Source: Chlamydiia bacterium
GTDB lineage: Bacteria; Chlamydiota; Chlamydiia; Chlamydiales; JAAZZY01
Direction: 5' to 3'
DNA: 9,207 nt
Assembly (NCBI GenBank): GCA_014239035.1
Contig: JAAZZY010000019.1
Location: 9,951 to 19,157 of the forward strand
Below are positions 1-6,379 of the stretch, piece after piece (the first letter of the stretch is position 1; each line of letters opens with the position of its first letter). Both the position numbers and the translations under genes were made by a program. The notes under the pieces were generated by a model. That model was not told where the DNA came from, did no database searches, and was given only the letters and a program-made list of their open reading frames with translations.

Positions 1-1
1 G

Positions 2-2152
2 CATCTAGATCTGCTTCAAAAAGTGATGTGCGTCAAAGTCCCTCTAAGAGGCAACCTTCAAACAGGCATAATTGTAAACTTTTTACATAAGAGCCAATTT
101 AAAAAAGTGCTACCAATCCACAGCATCGTCTCTGATAAAACTTTAATGACTCAAGAGCTATTTAAACTCGCAGACTGGATTAGCCAATACTACCATACCC
201 CTCTTGCAAAAACTCTGAAACTTTTTTTCCCTAAATCTGTTCGAAAAGGAATGGGTCATAAAAAGCAGCAGGTGGTGATCAGAAAAAAAAGTCTAGAAGA
301 GCTAAGAGAGCTATGCATGAGTTTGCGTTTAAAAAAGCCGAAGCAAGCACGGGTTCTAGATGAGCTCTTAAAAGTTGAAAAAGAAGTTTTTTTAACGGAG
401 CTCCTAGAGAGATCTGGCGTCTCAAGATCTGTTGTGCAAACTCTTGCAAAACAAGATTGTCTTGAGCTCCTCTCTACAAGAGTGGATCGCAACCCTTTAG
501 ATAAAGCAGAGTACTTCCCTTCAAAGCCTAAAAAGTTAACATCTGATCAACAAAATGCTTACGATAAAATTAGCTCTTCGCTAGCAAGCGAGAAGTTTCA
601 AAGTTTTTTACTCTTTGGGGTAACAGGAAGTGGAAAAACAGAAGTTTATATGCAAGCTATGGAAGTTACCCTTAAAAAAGGTAAAAGGGCATTAATGCTT
701 GTACCTGAAATTGCACTCACAACCCAAACTGTTGAAAAGCTTAAAAGTCGTTTTAAAGATAAAATTTCCATCCTGCACCACAGACTCAGTCAAGGAGAGC
801 GCTTTGATCAGTGGCACGCAATTCGTTCTGGAGAAGCTTCAATTGTTATTGGTGCTCGTTCAGCAATCTTTGCTCCTATTGATAAGCTTGGTTTAGTTAT
901 TGTTGATGAGGAGCATGAGCTTTCCTACAAGCAAACAGATGAAATGCCCACCTACAATGCAAGAGATATAGCGGTGATGCGAGCAAAGATGAATGAAGCT
1001 ACTATTATATTGGGCAGCGCAACACCAAGTTTAGAGAGTTTCACAAATGTGAAGAAAGGTAAGTATGAGATGCTTACCCTAAGTTCAAGGGCTAATAGTG
1101 CCCTGATGCCAAAGATTGAAATTGTAGATATGAAAAGTGAGATTGAAAAATCTAAAGGCTTTACACTTTTTTCACAGCGTCTTCTATCAGAGATAGACAA
1201 ACGGTTTAAAAAAGGAGAGCAATCGATTATTTTTTTAAATCGTCGAGGCTTCCATACTTCACTTGTGTGTACGCAGTGCGCAGAAGTAGAGAAATGCCCA
1301 AGCTGTGATATCTCTTTAACCTTTCATAGAAAGAGTGACACATTAAACTGTCATCTTTGTGATTATCGCATAGGACCACCAAGGTTATGCTCTAAGTGCA
1401 AAAGTCCTACAATAAAATTTAGAGGCTACGGCACTGAAAATGTTGAAAGTCAGCTTAGAAAAATTTTCCCAGAGATTCGCACACTTCGTATGGACGCTGA
1501 TACCACAAAACACGTTGGCAGTTATGAGAAACTCTATTATGCATTTAGAAACCACAAAGCTGATGTTTTAATAGGCACGCAGATGGTGGCAAAAGGTCTC
1601 CACTTTCCTTCTGTGACACTAGTTGGAGTTTTAAATTGTGACCGTCAGTTTAACATCCCTGACTTTAAAGGTGCGGAGATTGGTTTTCAGATGATAACTC
1701 AAGTTTCAGGGCGAGCAGGAAGAGGTGAAGTTAGCGGCAATGTAATCTTGCAAACTTTTAATAAAGAGAGCTCTTATTTAAAGCATGCAATAGATGGAGA
1801 CTACGTAGCTTTTTATGAACAAGAGATAGCCTCTCGAAAGTTCTTTTCATATCCACCGTTTGCTCATCTCATTAAAATTCTCTTTAGAGGAAAGTCTGAG
1901 TCCCAGACTTTAAAAGTAGCCCATAAATTCTATCAGCTACTTTCTTTTAGGATAGGGAAGGTGGGACTTGTTCAAGCGCCTCTCCCTTGTGGATACCCTA
2001 AAATTAAAGAATATTATCGCTTCCAGATTCTTTTGAAAGGACATAATATCTATGCCTTAAATGAATGTATACAAAGGGTAGAAGAGGAGATGCAAATGCC
2101 GAGCTCTGTAAGGCTCATAGTTGATGTAGACCCTAGTTCGACGTTTTTTTAG
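2..2152 (+). CDS. priA: Primosomal protein N' (replication restart helicase PriA), 5' end off the window
   Basis: Superfamily 2 DNA helicase that reloads the replisome at stalled forks in the cytoplasm. The frame is open from base 2 without a start, and the first residues (HLDLLQKV, then VPLRG and TGIIV) match the interior of the PriA 3'-DNA-binding domain, so a few dozen N-terminal residues are missing. Numbered from the GTG at 23, Walker A is GVTGSGKT at 199-206 and the DEEH Walker B is at 295-298. All eight zinc-binding cysteines are present as four CxxC pairs between 416 and 459. Further on are GTQMVAKG and the arginine-finger motif QVSGRAGRG. Together with the missing residues, the length is close to the 730-750 aa usual for PriA. 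The GTG (23) and ATG (26) are internal codons, not the start. The gene converges on the next one with a 20-bp overlap. No motif is missing, and I regard the assignment as certain. Confidence 0.97.
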   Translation, partial: HLDLLQKVMCVKVPLRGNLQTGIIVNFLHKSQFKKVLPIHSIVSDKTLMTQELFKLADWISQYYHTPLAKTLKLFFPKSVRKGMGHKKQQVVIRKKSLEELRELCMSLRLKKPKQARVLDELLKVEKEVFLTELLERSGVSRSVVQTLAKQDCLELLSTRVDRNPLDKAEYFPSKPKKLTSDQQNAYDKISSSLASEKFQSFLLFGVTGSGKTEVYMQAMEVTLKKGKRALMLVPEIALTTQTVEKLKSRFKDKISILHHRLSQGERFDQWHAIRSGEASIVIGARSAIFAPIDKLGLVIVDEEHELSYKQTDEMPTYNARDIAVMRAKMNEATIILGSATPSLESFTNVKKGKYEMLTLSSRANSALMPKIEIVDMKSEIEKSKGFTLFSQRLLSEIDKRFKKGEQSIIFLNRRGFHTSLVCTQCAEVEKCPSCDISLTFHRKSDTLNCHLCDYRIGPPRLCSKCKSPTIKFRGYGTENVESQLRKIFPEIRTLRMDADTTKHVGSYEKLYYAFRNHKADVLIGTQMVAKGLHFPSVTLVGVLNCDRQFNIPDFKGAEIGFQMITQVSGRAGRGEVSGNVILQTFNKESSYLKHAIDGDYVAFYEQEIASRKFFSYPPFAHLIKILFRGKSESQTLKVAHKFYQLLSFRIGKVGLVQAPLPCGYPKIKEYYRFQILLKGHNIYALNECIQRVEEEMQMPSSVRLIVDVDPSSTFF

Positions 2153-3116
2153 TTTCATCGCCAGAGATGTTTCCCAAGATTTTTTTAATCTCAAAATCAA
2201 GCAAATAACAACTGCCCATCACTTCATAGACAGCAGAGGAACTTTGTTCGTATAAAGGATCTTGGGGATCGACAAGATAATCTACAAGATCGTTTAGAAA
2301 CTTCTTTTTTAAAGCTATCGGGTCAAGAGAATCTAGTTTTTCATGGTAGATCATTTTAGAGGGAGTCATCTCAATGGGCACAAATGGCAATTCTAAAAGC
2401 AGAAAGATAATCTCTTCAAAGAGGTCTTGAATAGAAAAACCGGTTTCGAGCATTAAATTTGGATCAAATTGTTCTTCAACTTCCTTTAAATTAGATGTTA
2501 AAAGTGCTGCATGACTAACTAGGAGTAATTGAAGCTGAATCATTTCATCAGTGCTAAAGTTTGGAATAACGCTGATGACATGATCAAAATTTTGTTCTAG
2601 CTGCGTCCTATATTCGGAAGGCGGCACTTTTATGATGGTACCATCAGTATCGAAATTCTCTTTAAAAGAGTTGAAGATATTCTCGATTGAAAGGTTTGGG
2701 GTTTGAAAACCTACGTACTGCGAACAAAAGTATCCAATGCAATTTTCCCATAAAAAAGACTTGGCTTCTTTGTTTTGAATGCCTTTATAATTAATAAAAT
2801 ATCCATCAGGATCAAACTCGTTGAAAAAATGTTCTAAAAAGAGATCAACTTGATCAGCTGAAAATTCAACAATACAGGCTTCTTGGAAAAGCCTTTCACA
2901 CTCGTCAAAAGAAATGGATTCATTAGGTTGGTCTAAGTAGTAGGCAATCTTACAAAAACTGGGGGCCGTTTGCCCAACAATCTTTTCGGCTAGTAAGTTA
3001 AGGGTTCGAAGTCTTATGGCTATTTCTCGAGGAAATTGGTGAGGCTTCGTAATTTCTTTGATGGGTGATAGCTGTGAAATAGCTACAGTAGATGTGTTTA
3101 TGGGTGATACATTCAT
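2133..3116 (-). CDS. Unrecognised acidic 327-aa protein with two DxDG repeats
   Basis: I do not recognise this protein. It is soluble, with no signal peptide or clear membrane helix, rich in Asp, Glu and Phe, and probably mostly helical. Two stretches 54 residues apart resemble each other: FNEFDPDGYFI near 98-108 and KENFDTDGTII near 152-162. The shared [EN]FDxDG followed by an aliphatic or aromatic residue looks like an EF-hand loop, but position 12 is not Glu (Lys or Pro), so calcium binding is only a guess. The first 20 residues are rich in Ser, Thr, Asn and Ile without charge clusters, as in many type III secretion substrates, although this is weak evidence. The start ATG at 3116 has no strong Shine-Dalgarno, only AATAAG-like bases. 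A 96-bp gap and a candidate promoter separate it from the exported-protein gene upstream, so it is probably transcribed on its own. Its stop overlaps the priA tail. It lies where C. trachomatis has the hypothetical gene CT779, but I cannot show homology. Confidence 0.8.
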   Translation of the reverse strand: MNVSPINTSTVAISQLSPIKEITKPHQFPREIAIRLRTLNLLAEKIVGQTAPSFCKIAYYLDQPNESISFDECERLFQEACIVEFSADQVDLFLEHFFNEFDPDGYFINYKGIQNKEAKSFLWENCIGYFCSQYVGFQTPNLSIENIFNSFKENFDTDGTIIKVPPSEYRTQLEQNFDHVISVIPNFSTDEMIQLQLLLVSHAALLTSNLKEVEEQFDPNLMLETGFSIQDLFEEIIFLLLELPFVPIEMTPSKMIYHEKLDSLDPIALKKKFLNDLVDYLVDPQDPLYEQSSSAVYEVMGSCYLLDFEIKKILGNISGDETKKTSN

Positions 3117-3152
3117 AACTTATTAAGATTATTATTCAAATTTGCATAAGAA

Positions 3153-3181
3153 AAGATATCCTTGAGGCGATTTAATTTCAA
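3153..3181 (-). promoter_or_regulatory. Candidate sigma70-type promoter for the 327-aa gene
   Basis: Read on the minus strand, TTGAAA (3176-3181) is followed after exactly 17 bp by TATCTT (3153-3158). These match the -35 and -10 consensus at 5/6 and 4/6 positions. Transcription would start near 3146, giving a leader of about 30 nt before the ATG at 3116. The match was found by eye in AT-rich DNA, where chance hits are common. Confidence 0.4.
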
Positions 3182-3212
3182 GGTTTGTAGGAAAGTCTCT
3201 GAGATAGCCGCA

Positions 3213-3854
3213 TTAAAATTTTCTTTTCAACAAACATGGTTTATTATCATTTGATGAATTGTAGTTTCCAATTTTTTGCATATCAGGCTCTTTTAGCTTA
3301 AGTTGTGTGATCTCTTTTAAAGCATTTGCTTTTTCCAAAAGGCTAATAGCTTCTTGGTAGGCTTCTCTCTCACTGGTTTTATATACATAAATATTCTTTG
3401 GGTCATTTGTATGATAAGCAAGCCTGCCAAAATTATAGGCACAAACGCATAGATCGGGGTAATAATTGGTTTGTTTATTGGGCTTAATATAAATTTGAAT
3501 TTGCACACTTTTTTCAGTAAATCCCTCTGGTAATAGATATTTTTGGATCTCTGGGCACTGATTGACAGCAGATATAACTTCATGAGCGCAATCAATAAGA
3601 ATAGCTCGCGCTTCTTCCTTAGAAAGCGGACGATAAATTGTAAAAGCTAAAAATAGGTCTTCTATTTCGTACATCATGGCTCCGCCTTGACCACATTGAT
3701 ACATTTGATGTTTTTCAGATAGAGTCTTAACACAATTTTTCATAATCATGTAAGAAAGCTGAACATCTTCACTTTTAGATTCTGGTTTAGGAGAAGTTGA
3801 GTAACCAGCTAGAGGAAATATAAATAAACAGGCAATTATCAAGTTTCGTATCAT
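3213..3854 (-). CDS. Exported 213-aa protein, second gene of the DUF687-like operon
   Basis: The N-terminus is a classical Sec signal: MIRN, a hydrophobic core (LIIACLFIFPLAG, 5-17), then polar residues from about 19. The end of the core reads L-A-G-Y (15-18), a lipobox in which the essential Cys is Tyr (TAC), so the protein is probably periplasmic or outer-envelope rather than a lipoprotein. The mature part has seven Cys (41, 54, 89, 100, 136, 138, 207), including CGQGGAMMYEIEDL near 54-67 and a CVC at 136-138, which would allow disulfides. It resembles, from memory, small proteins duplicated in Parachlamydiaceae genomes with a G-x-GG-x-MMY/D signature; this should be searched before use. 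The start is set by a strong AAAGGAG at 3862-3868, 7 nt upstream, and by the 4-bp ATGA overlap with the preceding gene, so the two are translationally coupled. Function is unknown; a partner, inhibitor or chaperone of the upstream protein is inference from the pairing. Confidence 0.85.
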   Translation of the reverse strand: MIRNLIIACLFIFPLAGYSTSPKPESKSEDVQLSYMIMKNCVKTLSEKHQMYQCGQGGAMMYEIEDLFLAFTIYRPLSKEEARAILIDCAHEVISAVNQCPEIQKYLLPEGFTEKSVQIQIYIKPNKQTNYYPDLCVCAYNFGRLAYHTNDPKNIYVYKTSEREAYQEAISLLEKANALKEITQLKLKEPDMQKIGNYNSSNDNKPCLLKRKF

Positions 3855-5413
3855 CGTAAATCTCCTTTGGCAAAATCTTCATTACTTTGCCTTACTGGTC
3901 CTAGATAACCTCCAAAAAGATAATGGGCATCTTTTGCTGATATCCCTTCGCTTGGGACAACAAAAAGTGTACCTTCTTTTTTGGCTTTTCTCCAACCTTT
4001 TTTATCTGCCGTTTTGGAAATAATGTCATCTTCATGCCAAAAATTTCTCACACGTTTAGCCATTTTTTCTTCAATAAATCCTGCTGTTCCGTAGGTGTCT
4101 ATGTACATTCTACCACGAAGCTTCTCAGGGATACCAGGAAGGAGCTGTTTTAAAATAGCTCCTGCACGACTATGAACGTTAAGATGTAAGACTTGATTGG
4201 GTTGGGCATTTTCAAAGAAATTTAAAATTTCATTTTTAAATAAAGTGCCTGATGGAAATTCACATCCTGCTTGTATTTGCGCAACCTTCAATAAATCTTT
4301 TTGATATCCAAGTGTAGGGTCATGAATAAGATCGACCTTGTTTCCACCTTGCATTGTAGAGAGGGCTTTTGCATATTTTGTAGCTTGTTCTAAATTGGTT
4401 GCCATTCCGTTCATAAACATTGTCTTTCCATGAGGGCATTTTTTTGTACCACAGCTTACCACTTGAGCGGGTTCAAAAAAGACCGGTTTTTCTCGATGTG
4501 ATATTCCGTCTCCATATAACTCTAAAGGCATTTGAGCTAATAACTCATCATAATTGACTCTAGGGAAAGCTCGGTTATTCACACTTAAAGTATACGGATC
4601 TGTTTTAGGGACAGGAGTTGAAGTACAGATATGATTAGTGGTAATTAGAGGTTCCTGACTTATAGCCTGATAGGCCTCTGGGAAAAATTGCTGAATGTTG
4701 TATTCGTGAAGGTAATCATCAATTGAATCTAATTTTAAGTCTGAATTCTGGCTTGCGCTTTGATTGTCGATAATTGTTTGTGAAGCAAGCTTAGTATTAG
4801 AAATCTCTACTTTTTGGGGTCCTTCTTTTTTATTCGCTGCTATTGCACCTGCAGTTGCGGAGCCTGCTGATGCAGCAACCCCTTGTGCAATAGCAGCGCC
4901 TCCTGCTGTATTAATAGCAGCGACAACGGCAATGGTTGCGACTGCTGCAATAGCTACGACCGCAACCCCAATGATAATAGCTTTGCGATGTTTTTTAAAA
5001 AACCTTCCTAACTTTTCAAAGGTTTTTTTAGCTTTCCCTTTCTTTTTGAGATTAAAATGAGAATGGTTTAACAAGCTTGCTGATGAATGTTCTAAATCCT
5101 TTTCTTCATGAAATAGAGCCGCGATGTCTTTTTCTAAGAGAGCTTTTTTTTGCAGACCTTCTGTGCCTCTTCTTGCGTATTGAATAAGAAGCTTTTTAGC
5201 ACTACGGAATTCATTTAAAGTAATTTGATTTAATAGAGAGTCGTCTAGGAGAGAATTTAAGAACTTGTCTAGTTCTTGCTCTGTGAGAGAAAATTTTTGA
5301 GGGTTTTTTAGTTTTTCAAGCGTAGATCTAAAAAAAAATGTTTTATCACAAATAGGTTGTTGAAAAAAAAGTCCTTCAGGATGAAAGGCTACTCTAGATA
5401 TCAAAAGAGTCAT
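3851..5413 (-). CDS. DUF687-like chlamydial membrane protein with hydrolase-like C-terminal domain
   Basis: 520 aa in three parts. Residues 1-122 form a soluble, mostly helical, charged region. A basic stretch (123-144) leads into a strong hydrophobic segment (about 145-166) and a small-residue Ala/Gly run (to about 193), giving one membrane helix or a hairpin with glycine-zipper character. The C-terminal domain (about 325-505) follows the DUF687 pattern as I recall it: FMNGMATN (333-340), VDLIHDPTLGY (360-370), LHLNVHSRAGA (409-419), YIDTYGTAGF (437-446). HSRAG (414-418) resembles the nucleophile elbow of alpha/beta hydrolases, with Ser415 as candidate nucleophile and Asp439 and His497 as possible triad partners; activity is not shown. 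There is no signal peptide; delivery by the type III system is plausible but not visible. The start has AAAGGA 7 nt upstream (5421-5426). The stop overlaps the next gene by ATGA. Two homopolymer tracts lie in its first 90 bases. DUF687 membership is probable, the role unknown. Confidence 0.78.
   Translation of the reverse strand: MTLLISRVAFHPEGLFFQQPICDKTFFFRSTLEKLKNPQKFSLTEQELDKFLNSLLDDSLLNQITLNEFRSAKKLLIQYARRGTEGLQKKALLEKDIAALFHEEKDLEHSSASLLNHSHFNLKKKGKAKKTFEKLGRFFKKHRKAIIIGVAVVAIAAVATIAVVAAINTAGGAAIAQGVAASAGSATAGAIAANKKEGPQKVEISNTKLASQTIIDNQSASQNSDLKLDSIDDYLHEYNIQQFFPEAYQAISQEPLITTNHICTSTPVPKTDPYTLSVNNRAFPRVNYDELLAQMPLELYGDGISHREKPVFFEPAQVVSCGTKKCPHGKTMFMNGMATNLEQATKYAKALSTMQGGNKVDLIHDPTLGYQKDLLKVAQIQAGCEFPSGTLFKNEILNFFENAQPNQVLHLNVHSRAGAILKQLLPGIPEKLRGRMYIDTYGTAGFIEEKMAKRVRNFWHEDDIISKTADKKGWRKAKKEGTLFVVPSEGISAKDAHYLFGGYLGPVRQSNEDFAKGDLR
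3862..3868 (-). promoter_or_regulatory. Strong ribosome binding site inside the end of the DUF687-like gene
   Basis: AAAGGAG on the minus strand lies 7 nt before the ATG at 3854. It is within the last codons of the upstream gene and fixes the start of the exported protein, so that protein can be made both by coupling and by independent initiation. Confidence 0.8.
4835..4898. repeat. Perfect 14-bp inverted repeat inside the Ala-rich coding stretch
   Basis: CGCTGCTATTGCAC at 4835-4848 is the exact reverse complement of the 14 bases at 4885-4898, with a 36-bp spacer that itself contains a nested GTTGC/GCAAC pair (4854-4858, 4875-4879). The arms encode Ala-Ile-Ala segments of the transmembrane/glycine-zipper region of the DUF687-like gene. 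Both the DNA composition and the protein repeat make a chance origin likely, but the arms could pair in mRNA. Confidence 0.6.
5330..5370 (-). repeat. Two homopolymer tracts (9 and 8 bases) near the start of the DUF687-like gene
   Basis: On the plus strand there are nine A at 5330-5338 and eight A at 5363-5370. On the coding strand these are T tracts encoding Phe26-Phe28 and Leu15-Phe17. A one-base slip in either would stop synthesis soon after the start. Whether they vary between cells is unknown. Confidence 0.7.
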
Positions 5414-5420
5414 ATCAATT

Positions 5421-5426
5421 TCCTTT
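5421..5426 (-). promoter_or_regulatory. Ribosome binding site of the DUF687-like gene
   Basis: AAAGGA on the minus strand, 7 nt before the ATG at 5413. It supports this start over later internal Met codons. Confidence 0.7.
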
Positions 5427-5570
5427 ATAGTGTTGCCTATAGCAGATTATGGGTGCTTACGTTTTATCACAATACGATCTATTATTTTAATACATTTGCC
5501 CTTGGAAAGCCTCTGAGCAAAATTAGCTTTTACATAATCCAAATCTTACGTAATCTCTTCTCTAAAAGGT

Positions 5571-5578
5571 GAAGGGAG
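5571..5578 (+). promoter_or_regulatory. Purine-rich ribosome binding site of the histidine-kinase-like gene
   Basis: GAAGGGAG directly precedes the ATG at 5582 with only 3 nt spacing. A second AAAAGG at 5564-5569 sits at 12 nt. Together they fix this start and make the upstream open stretch from 5357 unnecessary. Confidence 0.65.
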
Positions 5579-5581
5579 CTC

Positions 5582-6346
5582 ATGACAAGCACCGAAGAAA
5601 TTACAGGCGAACTTTTTTTAAAAGAGCAACTTCTCCAAAAAGAGATGGCTCTTGAGCAAGAGCAAATAGGAAAAGCGCATCTGATTAAAAGGTTAACAGA
5701 AGATTTTAAAAAACCTGTTGAACAGCTAATTCAGTTTTCACATATAGCGCTTCTTCGAATGAAGAGAAAAGAGTACCCAATGACATCTAACTACTTAGCA
5801 GAGATGAAGATGATCTCCGAAGATCTTCTAATCTACCTCAACGATCTAAGAGAGATAGCTCTATTGAAATCGGGTGAGAGTAAATTTACCTTAACAGAGA
5901 TAGATGTCAAAGCGACTCTAAAAGCCCTCAAAAAGAAATTTCAGCCTATTGCTGAAAGTGCCCAGGTAAGCCTCTCCTTTTTTATTGAGCCAGGCGGCTC
6001 ATATGCTTTGGCTGATGAGCACAAGCTTATGAAAGTCATCTCTATTTTAGTCTCTCGGATTCTCTATGACTTAAAGCCAAAAGACTTTATTAAAATTAAA
6101 GTTATGCATGAAGATGAAAATATAGTGATCCATATAGTAGATAACATCCCGTACCATTTCGATAAAAAAGTCATGGATCAACTATACTTCAAATTTGATG
6201 GGCCTCAGTCTGAGCGCTCTGTTCCAGGCGTCAACTTGTCTGTCTGCAAAGAGCTAATGCTCGGGCAAAAAGGAGATATTGAGATTTTATCGAATGACAA
6301 AGAAAGTACTTTTATACTAACACTTCTTTTGTCAAAAGACTTTTAG
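5582..6346 (+). CDS. Degenerate histidine-kinase-like protein (probable pseudokinase)
   Basis: 254 aa, soluble, with no sensor or membrane segment. Residues 10-37 are Glu/Gln/Leu-rich and may form a coiled coil. Residues 38-95 align with the DHp (HisKA) helices: TEDFKKPVEQL (39-49) stands in place of the SHELRTPLNAI H-box, with Pro45 conserved but the phospho-acceptor His replaced by Glu40. Residues 105-250 follow an HATPase_c layout: DEHKLMKVISILVSRIL (145-161) in place of the N-box with both Asn lost, DNIPYHF (187-193) in place of DxGxG with only the Asp kept, and VPGVNLSV (214-221) in place of GTGLGLAI with one Gly kept. Autophosphorylation and normal ATP binding therefore look impossible. 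By fold it could act as a scaffold or a regulator that binds another kinase or a response regulator, as known for catalytically inactive kinase relatives. His53 (FSHIA) is a remote alternative acceptor. It lies 33 bp before lysS on the same strand and is probably cotranscribed with it. Confidence 0.82.
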   Translation: MTSTEEITGELFLKEQLLQKEMALEQEQIGKAHLIKRLTEDFKKPVEQLIQFSHIALLRMKRKEYPMTSNYLAEMKMISEDLLIYLNDLREIALLKSGESKFTLTEIDVKATLKALKKKFQPIAESAQVSLSFFIEPGGSYALADEHKLMKVISILVSRILYDLKPKDFIKIKVMHEDENIVIHIVDNIPYHFDKKVMDQLYFKFDGPQSERSVPGVNLSVCKELMLGQKGDIEILSNDKESTFILTLLLSKDF

Positions 6347-6379
6347 AATTAAATGTAAATTGAATAATTAGAGAGTATT

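Larger units (their letters stand above)
5414..5581. promoter_or_regulatory. Divergent intergenic region between the DUF687-like operon and the pseudokinase-lysS-SDR group
   Basis: 168 bp separating two divergent start codons, so it must hold at least one promoter and probably two back to back. Candidate -10 elements by eye are TATTAT at 5480-5485 and CATAAT at 5533-5538 on the plus strand. On the minus strand, CATAAT follows TTGTGA at a short 15-bp spacing. None has a good -35 partner at 17 bp, so I do not assign a start site. No long inverted repeat or riboswitch-like structure was seen. Confidence 0.35.

Noticed and set aside
952..1200. 82-codon frame opposite priA, and other short frames inside priA and lysS
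   Set aside because: They lie wholly within strongly conserved genes on the other strand or frame and have no motif or ribosome site.
2141..2152. Run of seven T at the end of priA as a rho-independent terminator
   Set aside because: No stable stem precedes the T run; the only nearby pairing is GAGC/GCTC with four base pairs, and the run is part of the coding sequence and stop.
3317..3595. 92-codon open frame on the minus strand with a hydrophobic middle
   Set aside because: It overlaps the exported-protein gene in another frame; that gene has the strong ribosome site, the signal peptide and coupling, and this one has none.
4764..5060. 98-codon open frame opposite the DUF687-like gene, Ala-rich and hydrophobic
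   Set aside because: It is the antisense reading of the GC-rich Ala stretch; the hydrophobic look follows from complementary GCN codons, and the opposite strand has a coherent domain structure.
5357..5572. 71-codon open frame on the plus strand crossing the divergent intergenic region
   Set aside because: It begins inside the DUF687-like gene on the other strand, has no ribosome site, no recognisable motif, and ends in the ribosome site of the next gene.
6325..6379. TTGTCA before lysS as a -35 box, and the CTTTTG/CAAAAG palindrome there as an operator
   Set aside because: No -10-like hexamer lies at 16-18 bp from TTGTCA. The palindrome encodes the end of the upstream protein and is simple AT-rich sequence.
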